IMG/VR virus record: IMGVR_UViG_3300034095_000977
Coordinates: 1-24,155 of that record
Direction: 5' to 3' (one strand)
From: a virus
Length of the DNA stretch: 24,155 nt
Made by a program: the position numbers and the translations under genes. Positions 14,462 to 21,308 of the stretch are shown here, piece by piece; the first letter of the stretch is position 1, and each line of letters begins with the position of its first letter. The notes under the pieces were generated by a model. That model was given only the letters and a program-made list of their open reading frames with translations, had not been told where the DNA came from and made no database searches.

Positions 14462-14491
14462 TTGCAAAGTTAAAAAACCTTTTTAAATTTG
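14462..14491 (+). promoter_or_regulatory. Rightward promoter before the exonuclease gene
   Basis: TTG at 14462-14464, exactly 19 bases, then TAAATTTG at 14484-14491: a full match to the Bacteroidota housekeeping consensus TTG-N19-TAnnTTTG. Transcription would start near 14497, leaving a leader of about 27 bases before the ATG at 14524. It interlocks with the leftward -7 element at 14465-14472. Confidence 0.8.
14465..14472 (-). promoter_or_regulatory. Leftward -7 element before the HTH gene
   Basis: Read leftward this is TAACTTTG followed by CAAC, matching the TAnnTTTG -7 box. No TTG stands 19 bases upstream, so the promoter may be weaker than its rightward partner or need an activator. The leader to the ATG at 14432 is about 27 bases. 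Confidence 0.65.
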
Positions 14492-14523
14492 TGCTATTAT
14501 TTAATAAAATATTTTTAAAATTT

Positions 14524-15279
14524 ATGACAAATCAAGAGTATCACAAAAAAACTGAGTACATCAGTAAATCACTTTTAGACTTAGTACATAAGTCACCCGC
14601 GCATTATAAAGCCTATATTGAAGGTGAAAAACAGGCGCCAACATCAGCTATGAACTTAGGTAGTTTAGTTCATAGCGTTGTATTTAATCAAGATAATTAC
14701 GCCGTTATGCCAGAATGCGACCGCCGCACAAAAGAAGGTAAATTGATTTATGAATCATTTATTGCTGAATCCGAAGGCAAAGAATTATTTGTATCGCATA
14801 AAGATTACGAATTGGCCCTAAACATTAGAAATGCTGTATTAGCACATCCAAAGGCTGCTATACTATTAGAACAAGGACAAGCGGAATTGCCTATATTTGG
14901 TAAAATCGCAGACCTTGACGCAAAATGCAAAGTAGATTTTTTAAACACAAAGTATAACGTTTGCATTGACCTTAAAACAACAACTAATTCAGCACCCGGT
15001 GAATTTGCTAAATCTGTTTGGAATTATCGCTATCACGTTCAAGCGGCGTTTTATATGGACCTAACAAAGGCTGAACGCTTTATATTTATAGCCGTTGAAA
15101 AAGAAGCTCCGTTCAATGTCGAACTTTATGAACTTGACCCCGAAGCTATCGAACGCGGCCGCCAAGAATATTTAGCCGATATTGAAACGCTAAAAAAATG
15201 CAAGGAAACAAATAATTTTCACGGCTATACAACTGATAACAAAATTCATATTCTTTCATTGCCTGGATGGGTTAAATAA
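14524..15279 (+). CDS. RecE-like PD-(D/E)xK exonuclease (DUF3799-type)
   Basis: A 251-residue protein. The ATG at 14524, 27 bases after the predicted transcription start, is chosen over a start 46 codons earlier that would overlap the HTH gene and both promoters. Motifs of the RecE/RecB nuclease group are visible: YHKKTEYISKSLLDL at the start, LGSLVH (45-50), Glu121, KVDF (Asp138), the catalytic IDLKT (Asp149-x-Lys151) and YHVQAAFY (Gln173-x3-Tyr177). The enzyme resects one strand of dsDNA to give ssDNA for the annealing protein two genes on. This is the nuclease half of a phage recombination pair. Confidence 0.9.
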   Translation: MTNQEYHKKTEYISKSLLDLVHKSPAHYKAYIEGEKQAPTSAMNLGSLVHSVVFNQDNYAVMPECDRRTKEGKLIYESFIAESEGKELFVSHKDYELALNIRNAVLAHPKAAILLEQGQAELPIFGKIADLDAKCKVDFLNTKYNVCIDLKTTTNSAPGEFAKSVWNYRYHVQAAFYMDLTKAERFIFIAVEKEAPFNVELYELDPEAIERGRQEYLADIETLKKCKETNNFHGYTTDNKIHILSLPGWVK

Positions 15280-15286
15280 ATAAAGT

Positions 15287-15637
15287 ATGGAAAAGCATTA
15301 TTTATATGTTCTTGAATGCGAACAATACTATAAGATAGGCAAAAGCAATAATCCAAAAAATAGATTTACAGCAATTAGAACTGCTAATCCTTTTGAGGTT
15401 AAACCAGTTATTTGCATATTTTCTTATGATAAGAATAAAATTCATTTATTAGAAAAACAACTCCATCAAAGATTTATAAGAATAAAACACCGTAATGAGT
15501 GGTTTCAAAAAATTGATACAATAAAAGAAGCTGTAATTTTAAAAGTAAATGATAAAGATTTTTTCTTATTTGAAGAATTTGAAAAAATGTATTACGGTAT
15601 TCATTCATCTGATTTAAAACGCGATAAAACAATTTAA
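15287..15637 (+). CDS. GIY-YIG nuclease-like protein (T5orf172/MUG113 type)
   Basis: A 116-residue protein: HYLYVLECEQYYKIGKSNNP (the GIY-YIG-like core with YVLE and YKIGKS), then KNRFTAIRTANP with the conserved Arg, a HLLEKQLHQRF segment that carries the family Glu, and HRNEWFQ. This matches the T5orf172/MUG113 branch of the GIY-YIG superfamily. Members are thought to nick or bind DNA; phage ones are of unknown purpose. It sits between the exonuclease and annealing genes and could be a free-standing homing nuclease or a working member of the recombination set. Its AT-rich codons differ a little from those of its neighbours, which hints at separate acquisition. Confidence 0.8.
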   Translation: MEKHYLYVLECEQYYKIGKSNNPKNRFTAIRTANPFEVKPVICIFSYDKNKIHLLEKQLHQRFIRIKHRNEWFQKIDTIKEAVILKVNDKDFFLFEEFEKMYYGIHSSDLKRDKTI

Positions 15638-15643
15638 CAAACC

Positions 15644-16177
15644 ATGACACAACTAACAAAACTTCCAACACTTCAGGAACTTCTAATTGAAAATGAAGAC
15701 AGCCTAAAGCAAAACGCGCTTACTGTTTTATTGAATCAAGATCCACCAGCTAAGTGGTTAGTTCAGCATCCAATGATTCGCGATTACCGATACATACCTA
15801 TTGAAAAAATAGAATATCTGTTAACGCGTATCTTTGGCAATTTTAACGTTGAAATACGCTCAACACAGATAGTAGCTAACTCAGTAGTAGTAACTGTAAG
15901 ACTGCATGTAATAAACCCTATAAACGGCCAACCAATGTGGCAGGATGGCATAGGCGCGGCACCAATTCAAACTGATAAAGGTGCAGGCGCAACTGATTGG
16001 AACGCCGTTAAAACAGATGGCGTGCAAAAAGCTGCACCCGCCGCCGAAACTTACGCCGTTAAAGATGCAGCCGAAAAGTTTGGTAAAATATTTGGCCGCG
16101 ATGTTAGCCGCAAGGGCAGCATGAATTATACTGATTTGCTGAAAAAATCAGCGTTTAATGATGAATTAGAAAAATAA
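15644..16177 (+). CDS. Rad52/22-like single-strand annealing protein
   Basis: A 177-residue protein with the phage Rad52-like pattern: YRYIPIEKIEYLLTRIFG, a beta-hairpin NSVVVTVRLHVINPINGQP, the basic/aromatic loop QDGIGAAPIQ, TDWNAVKTDGVQKAAPAAETYAVKDA (given in two parts, TDWNAVKTDG and VQKAAPAAETYAVKDAAEKF) and GKIFGRD. These proteins form rings that coat ssDNA and anneal complementary strands. With the exonuclease at 14524 it makes a RecE/RecT-like system for double-strand break repair and replication by recombination; SSB at 3963 would be a partner. It is the last gene before the candidate RNA. Confidence 0.85.
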   Translation: MTQLTKLPTLQELLIENEDSLKQNALTVLLNQDPPAKWLVQHPMIRDYRYIPIEKIEYLLTRIFGNFNVEIRSTQIVANSVVVTVRLHVINPINGQPMWQDGIGAAPIQTDKGAGATDWNAVKTDGVQKAAPAAETYAVKDAAEKFGKIFGRDVSRKGSMNYTDLLKKSAFNDELEK

Positions 16178-16183
16178 AAGTGT

Positions 16184-16191
16184 TATATTTG
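16184..16191 (+). promoter_or_regulatory. -7 element before the candidate structured RNA
   Basis: TATATTTG fits TAnnTTTG and lies 7 bases after the annealing-protein stop. No TTG stands at the standard distance upstream (16162-16164 reads TGA), so activity is likely but not certain. The predicted start is near 16197. Confidence 0.55.
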
Positions 16192-16197
16192 TGCCGT

Positions 16198-16292
16198 TGA
16201 TTCGGCTTCACAATTAGAATCATAAAAGATATTAAAAGCCATGCTTGAAGTTGGTAGTGAAGCCCCAACAGATAGTGTGGCTTTACTTTTTT
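16198..16292 (+). ncRNA. Candidate structured small RNA or attenuator leader with loop-loop pairing
   Basis: About 95 nt between a -7 element and a terminator. Hairpin 1: TGATTC (16198-16203) with GAATCA (16217-16222). Hairpin 2: AAAGCCA (16235-16241) with TGGCTTT (16278-16284), a symmetric 8x8 internal loop, then GTTGG (16250-16254) with CCAAC (16265-16269). The two loops hold GGCTTCAC (16204-16211) and GTGAAGCC (16257-16264), perfect complements that could form an 8-bp kissing contact. The outer stem is followed by ACTTTTTT, a terminator signal ending 11 bases before the ATG at 16304. The GGCTT and AAGCC segments occur twice each and permit a second, exclusive fold. It may be a free RNA or a switch for the ParB-DUF4326 gene. 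I do not recognise a known family. Confidence 0.65.
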
Positions 16293-16303
16293 AAAAAAAT
16301 GTT

Positions 16304-17290
16304 ATGGAACTTAAAATTAAAGAAGAATTTAAAAAGCTGATTCCACCGCTTACGCCTGATGAATACAAACAGCTTGAAACAAATTGCATTGAAGAAGGTA
16401 TTCGCGATGCTATTATTACTTGGAATGGCTATATTATTGATGGGCACAATAGGTATAAGATAGCACAGGATTGGCAATTAAGTTTTAAGAGTATAAGTAA
16501 AAATTTTGATAGTGAATTTGATGTTGTTGAATGGATGCTGGTTAATCAGTTAGGTAGAAGAAATATTACACCTGAACAAAAAGATTATTTGATAGGTAAA
16601 AAGTATGAAAATGAGAAACAAAGACAAGGTAGACCAGAAAATAAACTTGACAAAATGTCAACATTAACATCTCAAAAAATAGCTAATGAAGTTGGTATAT
16701 CTGATAGGCAAGTAATAAGAAACGAGCAATTTGCTAAAGGTATTGACAAAATGAATGATGATTTGAAAAACGTTGTATTGCAAGGTAAATCTTCATTAAA
16801 TAAACAAGACATTCAAATTATTGCTAAAGCTGAACCGACATTTGTTGCAACTACAGAAAAGCAAATAATTGAAAAGGCTAAAGAATTAAAAGAGCAAAAA
16901 GCGCAAGAATTTAAAGCTAAGATTGAGCAAAGAATTGAACAGAAAACACAAGAACAACCTATTTCAATTGATGAACAAATTTTGTTTGATAAGATAGAAC
17001 AAGGCGAAACGGTTGTTATAAATATGAATTTACATTTTCACGTTTTGAAATATGCTAAAGACAAAGGTATTTATAAACAAATAGATAGGTATTCAGAATT
17101 TGGCAATCCTTTTTTTTTAGATTCTGATGGTACACGCGATGAAGTATGTGATGGCTATATTGAATACTTTAAACACAAAAGAAGCCTTCACAGCAAAGTA
17201 AAAGATTTGAAAGGTAAAGTTTTAGGCTGCCATTGTGCGCCTCAAAGATGCCACGGTGACCATTTAAAACAATTAGCAGATGAAAATTAG
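16304..17290 (+). CDS. ParB-like/DUF4326 fusion protein
   Basis: A 328-residue protein in three parts. Residues about 1-100 resemble the ParB/Srx fold: PLTPDEYKQLETN, then GYIIDGHNRYKIAQ, where DGHNR is the motif of phage ParB-like proteins. Residues about 100-165 hold an HTH-type region (QKIANEVGISDRQVIRNEQF). A Lys/Glu/Gln-rich coiled linker covers about 185-225. Residues about 230-325 match DUF4326 (YSEFGNPFFLDSDGTRDEVC, then LGCHCAPQRCHGDHL at 307-321). ParB-like phage proteins bind or cut DNA; the role of DUF4326, with its Cys/His cluster, is unknown. It comes 11 bases after a terminator-like hairpin, so expression may need read-through. Confidence 0.8.
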   Translation: MELKIKEEFKKLIPPLTPDEYKQLETNCIEEGIRDAIITWNGYIIDGHNRYKIAQDWQLSFKSISKNFDSEFDVVEWMLVNQLGRRNITPEQKDYLIGKKYENEKQRQGRPENKLDKMSTLTSQKIANEVGISDRQVIRNEQFAKGIDKMNDDLKNVVLQGKSSLNKQDIQIIAKAEPTFVATTEKQIIEKAKELKEQKAQEFKAKIEQRIEQKTQEQPISIDEQILFDKIEQGETVVINMNLHFHVLKYAKDKGIYKQIDRYSEFGNPFFLDSDGTRDEVCDGYIEYFKHKRSLHSKVKDLKGKVLGCHCAPQRCHGDHLKQLADEN

Positions 17291-17966
17291 ATTCTTACAA
17301 GTTGCCATTGCCCAATGGGAACATAACAACAAATTAAAAGGCACGTTTCATTGTACTATAGGCATAAACTTAGATACATACGAACTTACAAGAATGTACC
17401 CGGTAGAAATGTATAAAATGCAAAAACATGGTGTATATGAAGTTACAGTTGAACCAATGACATGCAGGCGCGAAAATAGTTTTAGACCTTTAAAGATTAA
17501 ACAAGTAGGGTTATTCAAAAAAGAACAAACACAAATGATTCTTAATAAAATAAAACTTACAACTATTGATACTTTAAATTCTAATCATTTATCAATGGGT
17601 GTTGTTGATATTACTGATAAAAAAATAATGGTTGTAACTTCTAAAAATTATGTAAATGATTCCCAGTTTGATTTATTTGAAGGTACTGAGTATTCTATAA
17701 AAGAAAGTTTAAAAGGTAAAAGCTACAGCAATAAACTTTACAAAGATATTCGAATTTTATACCCTACAGATGAAACTAAACAGGGTTATCGTGATTTAAG
17801 TTATAATGAACATCACTTTTTTGTAGGCTTAGAAAAAAACGGTTATGTACCTGATTATTACAATACAAATGCCTATAATAGAATGATAATTGGTAATTTA
17901 AGAAATCATAGAAATGTGTTTATAGGTTTATGTATGTTTAAGTCAGAAGAAAATTTATTTACCTAA
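17280..17966 (+). CDS. Unknown protein, possibly dual-OB-like
   Basis: A 228-residue protein overlapping the ParB-DUF4326 gene by 11 bases. The N-terminal part (YELTRMYPVEMYKMQKHG, then VEPMTCRRENSFRP) recalls the 'dual OB' type of protein found near nucleic-acid-related genes in bacteria, where an RxYP and a basic R/K-RENS segment recur. The C-terminal half (SYNEHHFFVGLEKNG, FIGLCMFKS) is beta-rich. I hold this likeness loosely. Operon partnership with a DNA-binding fusion protein suggests a nucleic-acid task. The gene ends where the repeat-rich origin-like region begins. Confidence 0.55.
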   Translation: MKIRFLQVAIAQWEHNNKLKGTFHCTIGINLDTYELTRMYPVEMYKMQKHGVYEVTVEPMTCRRENSFRPLKIKQVGLFKKEQTQMILNKIKLTTIDTLNSNHLSMGVVDITDKKIMVVTSKNYVNDSQFDLFEGTEYSIKESLKGKSYSNKLYKDIRILYPTDETKQGYRDLSYNEHHFFVGLEKNGYVPDYYNTNAYNRMIIGNLRNHRNVFIGLCMFKSEENLFT

Positions 17967-18038
17967 TACTATGATTTTTCAAATATTACCTTTACTTTTG
18001 CCATTACGGCAGCCTACTGCTAAAAACGTTCTTACTAC

Positions 18039-18257
18039 TTGTTAACACCATGTTACACCAATTGTAACGCATAAAACGCTGATAATCATAGCTTGTTACG
18101 CTGTTACACTTGTTACACCACTTCAACACGTATATGCGTGTATTTTTTATGTTTACTCTCACATATATGTAGAATATAGTGTAACATACGTAACAGTGTA
18201 ACATGTACTATATATCAATTACTTATGTGTTACACTTAATGTAACAAGTGTTAACAA
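18039..18257. repeat. Array of 12 TGTTACA-type repeats (putative origin iterons or packaging site)
   Basis: Copies of TGTTAC or its reverse GTAACA start at about 18040, 18051, 18063, 18094, 18102, 18111, 18180, 18189, 18197, 18228, 18240 and 18249. The two outermost carry an extra A (TGTTAACA). Left copies are mostly in one orientation and right copies mostly in the other, so the ends form an imperfect inverted repeat (TTGTTAACAC at 18039-18048 and its complement at 18248-18257). A perfect palindrome ACATATATGT lies near the middle (18161-18170). The 442 bases at 17967-18408 hold no gene. Such arrays bind initiator, partition or terminase proteins. Confidence 0.8.
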
Positions 18258-18312
18258 TAATAATAAATAATAATAATAATATAAATAATAATACTAATAA
18301 TAATATAGATAT
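18252..18312. other. AT-only tract of AAT-type repeats, possible DNA unwinding element
   Basis: Some 60 bases made almost wholly of AAT/ATA triplets (a single G and two C), directly adjoining the TGTTACA array. Low melting stability next to iteron-like repeats is the standard layout of replication origins. Strand slippage could also have produced it, so the role is inferred. Confidence 0.6.
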
Positions 18313-18318
18313 AGTCTT

Positions 18319-18400
18319 AAAACTTTTTTAAAAGCTGTTTAAAGGCATTTTTATATTAAAGTGGTGTATAGATATCAAAACTTATTAAAAGTTGCTTAAA
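18319..18400. repeat. Pair of imperfect 24-base direct repeats before terS
   Basis: AAAACTT...TTAAAAGCTGTTTAAA at 18319-18343 and AAAACTTATTAAAAGTTGCTTAAA-like at 18377-18400 share the core TTAAAAGyTGyTTAAA, 57 bases apart. The second copy ends 8 bases before the terS ATG. They could be binding sites for the small terminase, for a regulator, or promoter elements read by the phage sigma factor. Confidence 0.6.
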
Positions 18401-18408
18401 ACGAAAAT

Positions 18409-18834
18409 ATGAAAGATACAGGTAGACCTATGAAATTCAAATCACCTGAAGAATTACAAAAGAAAATAGAATCTTACTTTGATTGGTGCGATTCACGTAC
18501 ACGCGTTAAGCATCTTGTTACTAAAGATGGTGTTCAAGAAGTAGTTGAAAGTTTTCCAAGACCTTACACAGTTGAAGGCTTAGCTGTTTATTTAGATACA
18601 TGCCGCGATACTTTGATAAATTATTCAAACAAGGAAACCTTTTTCGACATTATTAAACGCGCAAAGCAAAAAATACTGGCTAACAAGGTTGAAGGCGGAT
18701 TAGATAGAACTTATGATATGGGTGTTGCTAAGTTTATGCTTATCAATAATTACGGCTTTAAGGATAAGCACGAAACAACCGAGGACGACAAAAACATAAA
18801 CATCAACATTCAGTACCCACCTGACACTAAATAG
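18409..18834 (+). CDS. terS: Terminase small subunit
   Basis: A 141-residue protein: GRPMKFKSPEELQKKIESYF, then FPRPYTVEGLAVYLDTCRDTL, FFDIIKRAKQKI and MLINNYGFKDKHE. This order (a KFKSPEEL start, a YTVEGLAVYL HTH, an NNYGxKDK end) is that of the small terminase family widespread in phages of Bacteroidota and Firmicutes. It binds the packaging site in phage DNA and delivers it to the large subunit. The HTH lies at about 57-85 and the oligomerisation part after it. Its TAG overlaps the TerL GTG start by one base. Flanking repeats (18039-18257, 18319-18400) are candidate binding sites. Confidence 0.9.
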   Translation: MKDTGRPMKFKSPEELQKKIESYFDWCDSRTRVKHLVTKDGVQEVVESFPRPYTVEGLAVYLDTCRDTLINYSNKETFFDIIKRAKQKILANKVEGGLDRTYDMGVAKFMLINNYGFKDKHETTEDDKNININIQYPPDTK

Positions 18835-20285
18835 TGCCGCGCAATATTGACATACAGCTTTATAAGCCGCACACCGGGCAAAAACGAATATTAGATAATA
18901 AGCGCAGGTTTAACTGTATTGTTTGCGCGCGTAGGTTCGGCAAAACTGAATTGATTACTTCTGTTGCATTGCCGCTTATAAGCCCCGCGGTGTTTGAAGG
19001 TAAGTTTGTTGGTATATTTGTCGATGACTTTAAGGACTTTGCGCAAAGCTGGAATAAGATTGTTGATACTTACAAAACAATATCAGAGGGCGGAATCATT
19101 AAGCACAAAGATGAAACTTCAAAGATAATGCAGTTTCTAAACGGCGGCGTTTTAGAAGTCTGGTCAATCGGCGATGAAGGGCGAAAGGATAAAGGGCGCG
19201 GCCGTAAGTATCACCGGGTAATCTATGAAGAAACGCAAAAGATACCTTCACATATATTAGAATACCATTGGAAAACAGTTGCACGCCCTACCTTAACTGA
19301 CTACAAAGGTGAGGCGTTTTTCATTGGTACCGCAGCGGGTAAAGATAACTATTGGTATGAACTATGCCGCAACGGCGCTAAGGCTGGCAACGTAGAAAAG
19401 AATTGTTATAATGACATAGACTTGCCACAAAGCGAAAACGGTTCTGATAGTTGGATAACGTTTCGAATGGAAACAACTGACAATCCAAACATAGACCCAG
19501 ATGAAGTAGCCGATGCAAGCCGCGACCTTGACCGCTTAACATTTGAACAAGAATATAAATCTGTATTTGTTGACTATTCAGGTGAAGCATGGGTATATGT
19601 TTTAAAGGACAAAAGCATTCAGCAAAAAGTATTTCAGCCTTCAAAGAAAATTAATTGGGAAACTGAGCAAATTTACGTTTCATTTGACTTTAATAAAATA
19701 CCAATGACCGCCGCCGTTATGCGCAAAACTACATTGGCGCCTGATGTATCAGCACGTTCACGTTATCGTTACGGTGTGCATATTGTAAAGGAATTTAAGA
19801 TAGGTAGTGAAGAACGCGGTGAGGCTTCAATCTATGATACATGCCAGGCGTTTAGGGAATGGGTATTTGCAGAAACAAATAAAAAGATAGGCCGTTGGTC
19901 TGATACTGCTATTTATCCTTGTACTATACCGCTACTGATTACAGGTGATGCAAGTGGTGACCGTTCCGATGGTAGGCAGCGAGTATCAAAAACATATTAC
20001 GAAATTATACAAGAAGAATTGCAATTACCCGCGCGGTTTTTTGTAGTGCCTAAAGCTAACCCGCTGCATGCTGAAAGCTACGTGCAAACAAATACTATTA
20101 TAAGCATGTGTCCAGACTTTCAGATTTATGAAGACAAATGTCCGGGCTTACGTATGGACTGTTTACGTATTAAATCCGATAACAGCAGGCGCATAATTAA
20201 GGGCAAAGGAGAAGAAAGGCAGGCTGACTTACTTGATAATTTGAGGTATTTACTTAACACGTTTTGTCAAGATATAAAATTATAA
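18834..20285 (+). CDS. terL: Terminase large subunit
   Basis: A 483-residue packaging motor and nuclease. It starts with GTG in TAGTG. ATPase motifs: Walker A ARRFGKTE (32-39), Walker B HRVIYEET (127-134), and coupling motif GTAAG (about 165-169). RNase H-like nuclease: SFDFN (Asp285), LITGDASGDR (Asp372) and the late ADLLDNLRY acidic triad member. The ATPase pumps DNA into the prohead and the nuclease cuts the concatemer. The protein has no insertion or truncation that I can see. The TerS-TerL-phosphoesterase order is typical of Bacteroidota phages, but portal and capsid genes do not follow here. Confidence 0.95.
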   Translation: MPRNIDIQLYKPHTGQKRILDNKRRFNCIVCARRFGKTELITSVALPLISPAVFEGKFVGIFVDDFKDFAQSWNKIVDTYKTISEGGIIKHKDETSKIMQFLNGGVLEVWSIGDEGRKDKGRGRKYHRVIYEETQKIPSHILEYHWKTVARPTLTDYKGEAFFIGTAAGKDNYWYELCRNGAKAGNVEKNCYNDIDLPQSENGSDSWITFRMETTDNPNIDPDEVADASRDLDRLTFEQEYKSVFVDYSGEAWVYVLKDKSIQQKVFQPSKKINWETEQIYVSFDFNKIPMTAAVMRKTTLAPDVSARSRYRYGVHIVKEFKIGSEERGEASIYDTCQAFREWVFAETNKKIGRWSDTAIYPCTIPLLITGDASGDRSDGRQRVSKTYYEIIQEELQLPARFFVVPKANPLHAESYVQTNTIISMCPDFQIYEDKCPGLRMDCLRIKSDNSRRIIKGKGEERQADLLDNLRYLLNTFCQDIKL

Positions 20286-20289
20286 CCTA

Positions 20290-21126
20290 ATGATTTACCG
20301 CCCCAAAATTAAAGTACATTCTAATGAAGAAGTAGAATATTGGAAAAACCTAATAAATGAAAAGCGCCAACAAAACAAAAGTTTGCAGCGCTGGTTAGTT
20401 GTTAGTGATGTACACAGGCCGTTTCATAATCAGATACTATGGCAAAAACTACTGAGGCTAATATCTGAACTTGGCACTAATTTACACGGCATTGTTTTAG
20501 CGGGCGATTATTTAGACTTATACACGTTAGGTTCTTATAATGCTGAATCATTAGCTAACTTATCGGGCCTTACATTACAAGATGAATATATTGATGGCTT
20601 ACAAGGTATTGATGATATTAACAGCGCGTTCAAAGGTGCAAAAAAGTATTTTCTATTTGGCAACCATGAAGACCGATACTTTAGGCATATCAAAGAAAAG
20701 GACAATGCTAAATACGGTGGCGCTTTAATAAATCCTACTGATGCATTATACTTGTATGAACGTGGATGGGAAGTTAAAACAGACTGGCAAAGTGATTTTT
20801 TCACGTTAGGCAAACACTTAGATATAGTTCACGGCGTTTACACATCTATACATGCAGCTAAAGCGCACTTAGATAAAACTCAACATAGTGTTATGTTTGG
20901 ACATACACACCGAGTTCAATGCTATCATTCAGGTAATAGGGCCGCGTTTAACATTGGCGGATTATATGATATTAAATCAAAAGGTTTTAGCTATATGCCG
21001 CGATTCCAGCGCCAATTGTGGGCAAATGGTTTCGCCATCGTCAATATAAATGACAATGGCGATTTTTACGTAGAACAAATTAACGTTTGGGCCGATAAGT
21101 TTTTAGCTAATGGTAAAATGTATTAA
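20290..21126 (+). CDS. Calcineurin-like metallophosphoesterase
   Basis: A 278-residue protein with the five metallophosphoesterase blocks in order: VVSDVHRPFHN (Asp40, His42), VLAGDYLDLY, LFGNHEDRYFRH, DIVHGVYTS and MFGHTHRVQ. A dinuclear metal centre would hydrolyse phosphodiesters or phosphomonoesters. The N-terminal 35 residues are a helical lead. Genes of this type often follow terL in Bacteroidota phages; the substrate is unknown, and a role in DNA end processing or in degrading a signalling nucleotide is possible. It begins 4 bases after terL and ends the rightward operon. Confidence 0.85.
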   Translation: MIYRPKIKVHSNEEVEYWKNLINEKRQQNKSLQRWLVVSDVHRPFHNQILWQKLLRLISELGTNLHGIVLAGDYLDLYTLGSYNAESLANLSGLTLQDEYIDGLQGIDDINSAFKGAKKYFLFGNHEDRYFRHIKEKDNAKYGGALINPTDALYLYERGWEVKTDWQSDFFTLGKHLDIVHGVYTSIHAAKAHLDKTQHSVMFGHTHRVQCYHSGNRAAFNIGGLYDIKSKGFSYMPRFQRQLWANGFAIVNINDNGDFYVEQINVWADKFLANGKMY

Positions 21127-21141
21127 GTTGTACAAAAACTA

Positions 21142-21154
21142 GGACAAAATGTCC
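21142..21154. repeat. Short inverted repeat GGACA-AAA-TGTCC
   Basis: A perfect 5-bp inverted repeat with a 3-base centre, just after the metallophosphoesterase stop and overlapping the possible small ORF start. Too small for a terminator and without a T run; it might be an operator-like site. Confidence 0.4.
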
Positions 21155-21268
21155 AAGTATCTACATATGAATTTGGGGTGTGGCGAAAATGATGTTTCTA
21201 AATGCTCGCTGTGTCTTATTGATAGAATCGGTTTGAACGACATCAGCCCCAATTTAACGTTCACGTAA
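21149..21268 (+). CDS. Possible 39-aa Cys-rich small protein, or structured RNA
   Basis: An ATG with AGGA six bases before it opens 39 codons: MSKYLHMNLGCGENDVSKC, then SLCLIDRIGLNDI. Three Cys (11, 19, 22) could bind metal. The same DNA, however, holds nested complementary segments: TTGGGG (21173-21178) with CCCCAA (21247-21252), TGATGT (21190-21195) with ACATCA (21240-21245), and TTCTA (21196-21200) with TAGAA (21223-21227). Such nesting is unusual in a coding region and points to an RNA fold. I cannot decide between the two; both may apply. It lies in the 258-base gap between convergent operons. Confidence 0.4.
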   Translation: MSKYLHMNLGCGENDVSKCSLCLIDRIGLNDISPNLTFT

Positions 21269-21308
21269 AATGAACATTAGTATTTTGTGAACATAGCTGT
21301 ATAAATGC

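Noticed and set aside
14386-14523. 46-codon N-terminal extension of the exonuclease
   Set aside because: It overlaps both divergent promoters and the HTH gene; the family start MTNQEYH fits ATG 14524.
16241-16294. 17-codon ORF MLEVGSEAPTDSVALLF in the candidate RNA
   Set aside because: Lies wholly in the terminator hairpin and ends in the T run; the RNA structure explains the sequence better. A leader peptide cannot be fully excluded.
18004-18204. 66-codon minus-strand frame in the repeat region
   Set aside because: Its residues merely translate the TGTTACA repeats; composition is not protein-like.
18252-18312. Short AAT repeats considered as CRISPR or transposon ends
   Set aside because: No spacer-repeat structure and no transposase; simple AT-rich tract.
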